From an uncultured Prevotellaceae bacterium (GTDB lineage: Bacteria > Bacteroidota > Bacteroidia > Bacteroidales > Muribaculaceae): 36,514 nucleotides of DNA. The notes below the pieces were generated by a model. That model had not been told where the DNA came from, did not search any database, and saw nothing but the letters and a program-made list of their open reading frames with translations. The translations under genes and the position numbers were made by a program. This document shows, one piece after another, positions 26,778-33,841 of this stretch (position 1 is its first letter; each line of letters opens with the position of its first letter). The stretch spans positions 1 through 36,514 of the forward strand of contig ONJS01000036.1 of NCBI GenBank assembly GCA_900318205.1, in the 5' to 3' direction.

Positions 26778-26825
26778 CAGCACAATATTAAAATCGTTTA
26801 GACCCAATATTAATAACTAAAGATT

Positions 26826-27827
26826 ATGGTAAATTACAAGGATTTAGGCCTCGTAAACACCCGCGAGATGTTTGCCAAGGCAGTTGATGGCGGCTATGCC
26901 ATCCCCGCATTCAACTTCAACAACATGGAGCAGTTACAGGCTATCATCAAGGCTTGTGCCGAGACAAAGTCGCCTGTTATTCTGCAGGTATCCAGCGGTG
27001 CCCGCAAGTATGCCAACCAGACGCTGTTGCGTTACATGGCTGAGGGCGCTGTAGAGTATGCCAAGGAGTTGGGCTGGGAGCATCCCCAGATTTGCCTCCA
27101 CCTGGACCATGGTGACACCTTTGAGCTGTGCAAGTCCTGCGTTGACTTCGGCTTCTCGTCGGTTATGATCGATGGCTCGTCACTCCCCTATGAGGAGAAC
27201 ATCGCCTTGACCAAGAAGGTTGTGGACTATGCTCACCAGTATGACGTGACCGTTGAGGCTGAGCTCGGCGTTCTCGCTGGCGTTGAGGACGACGTCGTTG
27301 CCGAGGAGTCGCACTACACCAAGCCCGAGGAGGTGATCGACTTCGCTACTCGCACTGGTTGTGACTCGCTGGCCATCAGCATCGGTACCAGCCATGGCGC
27401 TTACAAGTTCAAACCCGAGCAGTGCACCCGTGACCCGAAGACTGGCAAGCTCGTTCCTCCTCCCCTGGCATTTGACGTGCTCGAGGAAGTAGAGAAGAGG
27501 CTCCCCGGTTTCCCCATCGTGCTTCATGGTTCATCAAGCGTGCCCCAGGAGTATGTTGACATCATCAACAGCCACGGTGGCAACCTGCCCGATGCAGTAG
27601 GTATCCCCGAGGATCAGTTGCGCAAGGCTGCCAAGAGCGCCGTTTGCAAGATCAACATCGACAGCGACAGCCGTCTGGCCTTTACCGCTGCTGTACGCAA
27701 GGTCTTAGCTGAGAAGCCCGGTGAGTTTGATCCCCGCAAGTACTGCGGTCCCGCCCGCGACGAGATGACCAAGCTCTACAAGCACAAAATTATTGAGGTG
27801 CTGGGTAGCGACGGCAAGGCCCTGTAA
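26826..27827 (+). CDS. fba: Class II fructose-bisphosphate aldolase
   Basis: Cytosolic zinc enzyme of glycolysis and gluconeogenesis, splitting fructose 1,6-bisphosphate into dihydroxyacetone phosphate and glyceraldehyde 3-phosphate. The 333 residues fit the class II group. Zinc-site histidines are visible in LHLDHGDT, GTSHGAYKF and IVLHGSSS, and AIPAFNFNN and EAELG are typical. The codon use looks strongly biased, as expected of a highly expressed gene. It has an exact promoter and a palindromic terminator, so it stands alone. Confidence 0.95.
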   Translation: MVNYKDLGLVNTREMFAKAVDGGYAIPAFNFNNMEQLQAIIKACAETKSPVILQVSSGARKYANQTLLRYMAEGAVEYAKELGWEHPQICLHLDHGDTFELCKSCVDFGFSSVMIDGSSLPYEENIALTKKVVDYAHQYDVTVEAELGVLAGVEDDVVAEESHYTKPEEVIDFATRTGCDSLAISIGTSHGAYKFKPEQCTRDPKTGKLVPPPLAFDVLEEVEKRLPGFPIVLHGSSSVPQEYVDIINSHGGNLPDAVGIPEDQLRKAAKSAVCKINIDSDSRLAFTAAVRKVLAEKPGEFDPRKYCGPARDEMTKLYKHKIIEVLGSDGKAL

Positions 27828-27871
27828 AGCCTACATCCACCGTAAATCCCATTTATTTGAATGGGGACAAG

Positions 27872-27909
27872 GTAGAGACGCAAAATTTTGCGTCTCTACT
27901 ATTTTATTT
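27872..27909 (+). terminator. Terminator after the aldolase gene, perfect palindrome
   Basis: GTAGAGACGCAA, AATT, TTGCGTCTCTAC (27872-27899) is a perfect 28-bp palindrome followed by TATTTTATTT. From general recollection, similar palindromes are common as dispersed repeats in Bacteroidetes, so it may be both a repeat and a terminator. Confidence 0.85.
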
Positions 27910-27967
27910 ATAATCAGGTTGTTATGGTACTTGCTGAGTATTTTAAAGAAAAAAAGTCGTCAAAAAA

Positions 27968-27999
27968 TTTGGTCAGTATATAAATCGGTATTACCTTTG
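27968..27999 (+). promoter_or_regulatory. Promoter for tRNA-Pro
   Basis: TTTG (27968-27971), 20 bp, then TACCTTTG (27992-27999) is an exact consensus match, 39 bp before the tRNA. Confidence 0.85.
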
Positions 28000-28038
28000 C
28001 ACCGCTTTACGAAACAATTGCGTTTCGGCAAGTGCGTT

Positions 28039-28113
28039 CGGGGTGTAGCTCAGTCCGGTTAGAGTACGCGTCTGGGGGGCGTGGGGTCGCTAGTTCGAAT
28101 CTAGTCACCCCGA
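28039..28113 (+). tRNA. tRNA-Pro, anticodon GGG
   Basis: A 75-nt cloverleaf can be folded by hand: acceptor CGGGGTG with CACCCCG, D arm GCTC/GAGT, anticodon stem CGCGT/GCGTG with loop CTGGGGG, and T arm GCTAG, TTCGAAT, CTAGT. The anticodon at positions 34-36 is GGG. The C1-G72 pair and A73 are the usual bacterial proline identity elements. CCA is not encoded. It is a single gene with its own promoter and terminator. Confidence 0.96.
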
Positions 28114-28123
28114 CAACGCAAAA

Positions 28124-28157
28124 AGTGCTGATAGTCATTGATTATCGGCACTTTTTT
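28124..28157 (+). terminator. Terminator after tRNA-Pro
   Basis: AGTGCTGATA and TATCGGCACT form a 10-bp stem (one G-U) with a T-run directly after. Confidence 0.88.
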
Positions 28158-28220
28158 AGTTTCTGAACACAATCATTTCGTGCATACCGTCGGTTTTGTA
28201 CGAGAACAATTCAAGTAGAT

Positions 28221-29321
28221 ATGGAAAAGCGATTAGTAATGATGTTGATGCTGGCACTCGTGGCGATGCTGCCTGTAGCGGCTCGGTCGTGGTTGGGTGG
28301 CGACATTTCGATGATGACGTCCAATGCCCGTCAGGGCGTGATTTATAAGGATTCCTGTGGCGTGACGGTTGATCCCTATGACCTGTTCAAGCAGCAGGGA
28401 TGGAACATGATGCGCGTGCGCCTGTTTGTGGATCCGCAGAATGCCCCTGGTCGTCATCATGACGAGGGCGTGTGTCAGGACTTGGACTATGTGGTTGACC
28501 TGTGCAAGACCATCAAGGCTCGCGGCTTTGAGGTGATGCTGGATTTCCACTATAGTGACACTTGGGCCGACCCTGCCAAGCAATTCACGCCCAAACGTTG
28601 GGAAGGATTGTCGGCTAAGGTGCTGGCCGACAGCATCTATCGTTACACTCGCCATTGCCTCATGGTATTGAAGGCTGCTGGAGTTGTGCCCGCCACCATT
28701 CAAGTCGGCAACGAGATTACCTTCGGCATGGATTGGCCTGTAGGTCGCGTTGACCCGATGAGTGCTGACAATTGGGATGTGTTTACCATTCTGCTCAAGG
28801 CCGGTTGCAAGGCTTGTCGTGAGATATGCCCCACGGCAGGCATCATCATCCACACCGAGAAGGCTGGTGTCTGGGAGATGACGCGCAATTACTATGACCG
28901 CTTGGCAAGTGCTGGTGTGGACTACGACATCATCGGCTTGAGTTACTATCCCATGTGGCACGGCACGATACCTAATCTGGGCGTGACGCTCGACTCGTTG
29001 GCAGTGCGGTTCCCTGATAAGCCCGTGATGATTGTCGAGGCAGCCTATTATTACCTGCATGACGGTGTGAACCGTGGTGAGGAGGATTTCTCCCATTGCC
29101 TGCCAGGCACTATCGAGGGACAGCGCGAATTTACCGCCCAGTTGGTCACCGAGCTGAACCGCCACGATAACGTGACGGGCCTCTTCTGGTGGTTCCCCGA
29201 GGAGAATCGCTATGGCACCCGCTTTGAGAACAGCAGTTGGGGACTGAACCGCGGCTTGTTCAACAGCGCCAACGGCCAGGCGCTGCCTGCCCTCTACGAG
29301 ATGAGCCGCTTTAAGCGTTAA
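28221..29321 (+). CDS. GH53 arabinogalactan endo-beta-1,4-galactanase
   Basis: Secreted glycoside hydrolase of family 53, which cuts beta-1,4-galactan side chains of pectin. The 366 residues begin with a signal peptide (MLMLALVAMLPVAARS) and then the family opening LGGDISMM. The acid/base Glu165 lies in QVGNEIT and the nucleophile Glu273 in MIVEAAYYY. GWNMMRVRLFVDP and VMLDFHYSDTWADPAKQ are also typical. There is no lipobox and no SusC/SusD pair beside it, so this is an isolated galactanase rather than a full utilisation locus. The EamA gene starts 31 bp downstream and may share its transcript. Confidence 0.93.
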   Translation: MEKRLVMMLMLALVAMLPVAARSWLGGDISMMTSNARQGVIYKDSCGVTVDPYDLFKQQGWNMMRVRLFVDPQNAPGRHHDEGVCQDLDYVVDLCKTIKARGFEVMLDFHYSDTWADPAKQFTPKRWEGLSAKVLADSIYRYTRHCLMVLKAAGVVPATIQVGNEITFGMDWPVGRVDPMSADNWDVFTILLKAGCKACREICPTAGIIIHTEKAGVWEMTRNYYDRLASAGVDYDIIGLSYYPMWHGTIPNLGVTLDSLAVRFPDKPVMIVEAAYYYLHDGVNRGEEDFSHCLPGTIEGQREFTAQLVTELNRHDNVTGLFWWFPEENRYGTRFENSSWGLNRGLFNSANGQALPALYEMSRFKR

Positions 29322-29352
29322 TCGTCGGCAAGAACTTTAAATCATAATACAG

Positions 29353-30279
29353 ATGAAAAAGAGTAAATCCATCGGCATCCTGTGCGCCATCCTTTCGGCG
29401 GTGTGTTACGGCACGAACCCCTTTGGCGCACTGCCTCTCTATGAAGAAGGTGTCAACACGGCGACCGTGCTGGCCCATCGTTTTGGGCTTGCCGTCATTC
29501 TGCTGGCCGTGGTCATGCTCATCAAGCGTGAGAACTTCAAGGTGACGCGCCATGAGTTCAAGGTGTTGTTCTCGTTGGGCATCTTGTTTGCCGCGTCGAG
29601 CATTACCTATTACCAGAGCTTCCACTTCATGGATGCGGGCATTGCCTCAACCATCCTGTTTGTCTATCCCGTGATGGTGGCAGTGATTATGGCGATGTTT
29701 TTCAAGGAGCGAGTAACGGCAATGACGGTCATCGCCATCGTGATGTCGCTCGTGGGTATCGGCCTGCTGTACAAGGGCGAAACTGGTGCTTCGCTCAGTG
29801 CTATCGGTATCATCCTGTGTGTGTTGTCATCTTTGGCCTATGCCGTCTATATCATCGTGGTCAACCAGTCAAGCATCAAGATGTCGTCGTTCAAGGTCAC
29901 GTTCTATGCCATGCTGGTGTGTGAAATCACGCTGATACTTTACTCCTTTACCTCTCCTGACCTGTATCTGCATGCCCTGCCGTCGGCTCGTGCATGGTCA
30001 TTTGCCGTCTGGTTGAGCATAGTGCCGACGATTCTCTCGCTGGTATTCATGACCGTCGCAGTGCATCATGTTGGCGCTACGCCCACCGCTATTCTGGGTG
30101 CGTTGGAGCCTTTAACGGCTGTGGCTATCGGTGTGGTAATCTTCGGTGAGGTGCTCACGCCCCGCCTGATTGTCGGTATCCTGTTCATCCTCTTTGCCGT
30201 GATGCTGGTTGTCCTGGGCAAGGACCTTCACTTGCGCACCATTACGCACGCCGTTTCCCGCCTCTGGCACTGGCGGTAA
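29353..30279 (+). CDS. EamA family (DMT superfamily) transporter
   Basis: Inner-membrane transporter of 308 residues with about ten hydrophobic helices in two EamA repeats. The first spans about residues 7-140 (AILSAVCYGTNPFGALPLY, then SSITYYQSFHFMDAGIASTI) and the second about 150-290 (ILCVLSSLAYAVYIIVVNQS, then HHVGATPTAILGALEPLTAV). The family exports or exchanges amino acids, nucleobases and other small metabolites; the substrate cannot be told from the sequence. It starts 31 bp after the galactanase gene. Confidence 0.92.
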   Translation: MKKSKSIGILCAILSAVCYGTNPFGALPLYEEGVNTATVLAHRFGLAVILLAVVMLIKRENFKVTRHEFKVLFSLGILFAASSITYYQSFHFMDAGIASTILFVYPVMVAVIMAMFFKERVTAMTVIAIVMSLVGIGLLYKGETGASLSAIGIILCVLSSLAYAVYIIVVNQSSIKMSSFKVTFYAMLVCEITLILYSFTSPDLYLHALPSARAWSFAVWLSIVPTILSLVFMTVAVHHVGATPTAILGALEPLTAVAIGVVIFGEVLTPRLIVGILFILFAVMLVVLGKDLHLRTITHAVSRLWHWR

Positions 30280-30328
30280 TGTGTGCTTTGTGTAAAGCAC
30301 TGATAATCAATTCTCTAAAAAGGGTTGC

Positions 30329-30491
30329 GTCATAAATCATTCAACGTAAATGAATCGCGCTTAGCGCGAGAAATCAAACAAAATTATTAGTATATTCGGA
30401 ATAATCAATTATTTTATTGATTTATATTAAAGATTTTCTTGGATTTCTCGCCCGTAGGGCGATCATAGGTAGCGGCGATCATAATTATGAC
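30329..30491. repeat. 163-bp element with inverted ends and two REP-like hairpins
   Basis: The ends read GTCATAA (30329) and TTATGAC (30485-30491). Internal hairpins CGCGC-TTA-GCGCG (30356-30368) and CGCCC-GTA-GGGCG (30449-30461) are flanked by matching CGAGAAATC and GATTTCTCG, with A-rich and T-rich continuations that also mirror each other. It lies between convergent genes, contains no gene, and looks like a small non-autonomous element or a pair of REP sequences. Confidence 0.6.
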
Positions 30492-30514
30492 ACAGTCTCT
30501 CTAACTCGTGGAGA

Positions 30515-31549
30515 TTACATTCCCAGGTGGTCGCGCAGGATGTCGAGCGCGGCGGTAACGTCGTCGGGGGTGACGGTTTGGTTGATGCGGTAGTCGCCGA
30601 TGGCGGCTAGCAGGGTGCAGGTGATTTCGCCGTCGCGGCTTTTCTTGTCGTGGCGCATCAACTCCAGCAGTTCTTCATAGTCGTCGCAGGTAAAGGGAAA
30701 ATCACGATAGTTGTCGCGCACGAAGTTGCCCAGCAGGTGCACATCCTCGCTGGGGAATTTCAACAGTAGATGAGAGAGGACGGCCTCGGTGACCAGTCCC
30801 CAGGCTACGGCATAACCGTGTGGAACGGGTTTGCCGCGTTTCATCGCCAGGCTCTCGAAAGCATGTCCGATGGTGTGGCCCAGATTGAGCGCTTTGCGCT
30901 CGCCCTGCTCGTTGGGGTCGCGTGCTACGATATCCACTTTGACCTGTACCGAGCGGCGCAGTCTTTCCAACAGGTCGTCGTGGTTGATGGGTGCGTTGAA
31001 ATCATGGTCCAGCAGATGCAGGAACTCGTTGCGGTCGCTCAGCATGGCATGCTTGAGAACCTCGGCAAAGCCCGATTTCATTTCCTGCACTGGTAACGTG
31101 TCAAAAAAGCAAGTCGAGATAATCACGTCGCTGGCGGGAGCGAAGGCGCCAATCTCATTTTTCAGCCCATTGTAATTGAAGCCCGTCTTGCCGCCCACCG
31201 CGGCATCGACAGCGCCCAACAGGGTGGTGGGCACATTGATGAACCTCACGCCGCGCTTAAACGTCGCCGCGGCAAATCCTCCCAGATCGGTCACCATACC
31301 GCCTCCCAGGTTAATCACCTGCGAACGGCGCGTCACGCCCATGCGCTCCATCTCGTCCCATACTCGCGAGACGCTTCCCAGCGTCTTGTTGTCGTCGCCG
31401 TCAGGGATGGTGATAAGTCGGGGTGGGGCAGGGTTGATGAGACGAGCCGTGTTCACGTCGGCAATCCACACCGTCAAGTTATGGTCGCCGCCGTTAGCCA
31501 GCCGCGTGATGGCTGGCAGGACATCGTTGGTGAAAATGAGGTTCTGCAT
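30515..31549 (-). CDS. aroB: 3-dehydroquinate synthase
   Basis: Second enzyme of the shikimate pathway: NAD-dependent conversion of DAHP to 3-dehydroquinate. From the ATG at 31549 it has 344 residues. A TTG three codons upstream is possible but less likely. NAD-binding GGGMVTDLGGFAAATFKRG, PTTLLGAVDAAVGGKTG and the metal-site histidines in LKHAM and LGHTIGHAFE are all present. It lies downstream of the HAD gene on the same strand, with a hairpin between them. No other aro gene is in the window. Confidence 0.95.
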   Translation of the reverse strand: MQNLIFTNDVLPAITRLANGGDHNLTVWIADVNTARLINPAPPRLITIPDGDDNKTLGSVSRVWDEMERMGVTRRSQVINLGGGMVTDLGGFAAATFKRGVRFINVPTTLLGAVDAAVGGKTGFNYNGLKNEIGAFAPASDVIISTCFFDTLPVQEMKSGFAEVLKHAMLSDRNEFLHLLDHDFNAPINHDDLLERLRRSVQVKVDIVARDPNEQGERKALNLGHTIGHAFESLAMKRGKPVPHGYAVAWGLVTEAVLSHLLLKFPSEDVHLLGNFVRDNYRDFPFTCDDYEELLELMRHDKKSRDGEITCTLLAAIGDYRINQTVTPDDVTAALDILRDHLGM

Positions 31550-31564
31550 GATTGTCAAATATCT

Positions 31565-31603
31565 AGGAGCTCCCTGAGAACTTCATGTTCACGGAGAGCT
31601 CCT
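31565..31603 (-). terminator. Hairpin between the HAD gene and aroB
   Basis: AGGAGCTC (31565-31572) and GAGCTCCT (31596-31603) are perfect 8-bp arms, and inner GAAC/GTTC can also pair. No T-run follows on the minus strand. It may be a weak terminator or an RNA-processing site. Confidence 0.45.
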
Positions 31604-31612
31604 GAATATTTC

Positions 31613-32353
31613 TTAAACCTTAACGACTGTCAACGCTACAAGGAGCGAGGGCAGTGCTGCGGCCAGTTCGTCCATATTCTTATAGACAAGGTCGGCGCCA
31701 GCCTTATACAAATCCTTTTCGGGGATGGGGCCTGTGGTCACACCGATGGTGAAACATCCGGCGGCATGTGAAGCCTGGACGCCAAGAGGAGCATTCTCGA
31801 TGACGATGCACTGGTTAGGCTTTTTCTCAGCCTTTGCCATGGCTTTGAGGAAGGGCTCGGGATTGGGTTTACCCTTGCGCACGTCATGTCCTGTTACCTT
31901 CACTTCGCCGAAGAGTCCGGGGAAATCCTTCTCGATGCGTTCCAGCAGGGTGTCCTGCTGTGAGCCGGTCACCAGCACACGTTCCACGTCGGCATCCTTG
32001 AGTGCTTGGAGTACGCGTACAGCACCAGGCATCACGGGAGCCTCACCCAGTTCGCGGAAGTAGCGCGTCTTTACACCGTACAGGGCATGAGCCTCGTCGT
32101 CGGTGATGTTTTTGCCGGCACCGGTCTTGAATTTCATCTTGATGATTTCGCTGCCGGTCATTCCTTCCATCTCGTAGAACTCGTCGCGTGTACACTTGAT
32201 GCCGTTTTTCTTCATGAGTTTCACCCATGCTTGGGTGTGGTACTTCATTGAATCGTAGAGTACGCCGTCACAATCGATGAGTGCGGCGCTGATGTCTAAG
32301 CCTTTTTGTCCTGTATATTTCAGGTGTTCGGCTATCGTCTGTTGTAGGGTCAT
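31613..32353 (-). CDS. HAD superfamily hydrolase, beta-phosphoglucomutase-like
   Basis: Cytosolic phosphohydrolase or phosphomutase of 246 residues. The HAD nucleophile motif is ALIDCDGVLYDS with Asp27 and Asp29. A helical cap domain follows, motif II is VLVTGSQQ, and motif III/IV appear around KGKPNPEPFLKA and VIENAPLGVQAS. This pattern is typical of subfamily IA proteins such as beta-phosphoglucomutase or sugar-phosphate phosphatases. The substrate is not identifiable. It lies 38 bp after the DUF5715 gene on the same strand. Confidence 0.9.
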   Translation of the reverse strand: MTLQQTIAEHLKYTGQKGLDISAALIDCDGVLYDSMKYHTQAWVKLMKKNGIKCTRDEFYEMEGMTGSEIIKMKFKTGAGKNITDDEAHALYGVKTRYFRELGEAPVMPGAVRVLQALKDADVERVLVTGSQQDTLLERIEKDFPGLFGEVKVTGHDVRKGKPNPEPFLKAMAKAEKKPNQCIVIENAPLGVQASHAAGCFTIGVTTGPIPEKDLYKAGADLVYKNMDELAAALPSLLVALTVVKV

Positions 32354-32391
32354 TGGTTTGGAATTTATAGAATAATGTAATGTTACAGTTT

Positions 32392-33150
32392 TTATCTAAC
32401 GGTGATGTGCAAGCATCCTGACTTGCGCTCAAAGATGGCATAGCATCGGCCCTGCCTGCGGAAATCCTGAACGACCTCGGCGAGGATATTCTTCAGGTCC
32501 TCAAGTGAGACCACCATGCTCGGATCCAGACAGTCAAACTTCACCCAACTGATATCTACCGTCGTGCCGTAACGGTGGCACGAGTTTTCGGTCGCTGAAC
32601 GGTTGCGGCGCATGAGTTTGGACACGCTGTAGTCGGTGCGGGTCACACTGGTCACCTTGATGCGGTAAGCCTTGCCGCCGCGTTTCTTGACGCTGTCCTG
32701 GAAGGCATAGCCGATTTCCTTGAGCAGTTGTGCTGCCTTGGGTACCAGATAGGGGACAGATGCACTCAGGTCATCGAGCATATAGGCGTCACAGGAGAAA
32801 ATTCTGATCAGCGGACGGTCGATTTGGTAAGCATCGCGCAGGCTGGTGACGGGTTTGAAGCCGTTTTGTTCAGCGGCGACAAGTTGCAGCGCATTGCTGT
32901 CATTGAAGATTTCCTTGAGGGGACGTTGCTCGATATAGGTGGGCAGGCGGTGAATTTCAGCATCGGAGATGAGTCCCATGCTGTCGCCGGTGATGCTGCG
33001 GTTGATGGGCATGGCTGGCGGTGCCTTGTAGTCCCATGCCGTGGTATCTTGTTGCTCTTCCCTGCTGCAGCGGCCGCACGATGTGGCACTTGTCAGGGCA
33101 AGCCCCATCAGTAACAGCAGTGTCAGCAGGCGTAAGATGTTCAGGTTCAT
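32392..33150 (-). CDS. DUF5715 family putative lipoprotein
   Basis: A 252-residue exported protein. The N-terminus is a signal peptide with a possible lipobox cysteine at position 25 (LALTSATSC), though the -3 residue is not ideal. The core has RIKVTSVTRT, then the region SATENSCHRYGTTVDISW, which resembles the metal-binding segment of M15/VanY-type D-Ala-D-Ala peptidases (SxHxxGxAxD) and is the feature I associate with DUF5715. A cell-wall peptidase role is inference. It has an exact promoter and faces away from the tyrosine phosphatase gene. Confidence 0.82.
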   Translation of the reverse strand: MNLNILRLLTLLLLMGLALTSATSCGRCSREEQQDTTAWDYKAPPAMPINRSITGDSMGLISDAEIHRLPTYIEQRPLKEIFNDSNALQLVAAEQNGFKPVTSLRDAYQIDRPLIRIFSCDAYMLDDLSASVPYLVPKAAQLLKEIGYAFQDSVKKRGGKAYRIKVTSVTRTDYSVSKLMRRNRSATENSCHRYGTTVDISWVKFDCLDPSMVVSLEDLKNILAEVVQDFRRQGRCYAIFERKSGCLHITVR

Positions 33151-33185
33151 CTATACTATTAGTGGTCTTTTCTTGTTTCAGCAAG

Positions 33186-33217
33186 CAAAGATAGTGCAAG
33201 TCAAGCGAAATGCCAAA
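33186..33217 (-). promoter_or_regulatory. Promoter for the DUF5715 gene
   Basis: On the minus strand TTTG (33214-33217), 20 bp, then TATCTTTG (33186-33193) is an exact consensus match, 35 bp before the start codon. Confidence 0.85.
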
Positions 33218-33340
33218 TATAATTGTGCATTTCCTGCTTGTCGCTTGTCTTCGCCGAAGGCAAAGTTACACATTAATTGTGAAAAACCTCCCCCTCAAGC
33301 ATCAAATTTGCCACTTTTTTTGTAATATTGCACCTTCAAA

Positions 33341-33841
33341 ATGAGTGAGACAGGAAAATATAACGTGCTTTTCATCTGTCTGGGCAACATTTGCCGGTCG
33401 CCGGCGGCCCAGGCGGTGATGCAAGCGATGGTGGATGAGCGCGGCTTGACAGACCGCTTCTACATCGACTCGGCAGGCATTGGTGGCTGGCACATCGGTG
33501 ACCTGCCCGACAAGCGTATGCGTGTTCACGCCCGCCCTCGCGGCTATGAGTTGACTCATCGTGCCCGCAAAGTGCGGAGTGCTGATTTTGAGGATTTTGA
33601 CCTCATTGTCGGGATGGATGCCTCCAATGTTGATGACCTGTGCAACCTGGCCATGACCCTGGAACAGCAAGACAAGGTGGTGATGATGGGTGACTATATC
33701 CGTCGGTATCCCAACTATGACCATGTTCCTGACCCCTATTATGAGGGCAGCGAGGGCTTCGAGTTGGTGCTCGACCTGCTCGAGGACGCTTGTGATAACC
33801 TGCTTGACAGAATAATAGAACAAAACAATATCGTAAAATGA
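33341..33841 (+). CDS. Low-molecular-weight protein-tyrosine phosphatase
   Basis: Cytosolic phosphatase of 166 residues. The P-loop is FICLGNICRS with catalytic Cys13 and Arg19, and the general-acid Asp lies in VPDPYYEG. In bacteria this family often acts on tyrosine kinases that control polysaccharide export, but no such kinase or polymerase is nearby. Its TGA stop overlaps the ATG of the GH20 gene (ATGA), indicating translational coupling. Confidence 0.94.
   Translation: MSETGKYNVLFICLGNICRSPAAQAVMQAMVDERGLTDRFYIDSAGIGGWHIGDLPDKRMRVHARPRGYELTHRARKVRSADFEDFDLIVGMDASNVDDLCNLAMTLEQQDKVVMMGDYIRRYPNYDHVPDPYYEGSEGFELVLDLLEDACDNLLDRIIEQNNIVK

Larger units (their letters stand above)
26513..26825. 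other. Divergent intergenic region with two promoters
   Basis: This 313-bp gap holds a minus-strand promoter (26592-26622) and the plus-strand fba promoter (26747-26777). Between them I see only A/T-rich sequence and no repeat array or gene. Confidence 0.7.

Noticed and set aside
28221-30279. A polysaccharide utilisation locus around the GH53 gene
   Set aside because: There is no SusC/SusD pair, no regulator and no second pectin-related hydrolase beside it.
33307-33330. Promoter for the tyrosine phosphatase (TTTG then TAATATTG)
   Set aside because: The spacing is only 12 bp and the -7 element has a mismatch, so it does not meet the 19-21 bp consensus.
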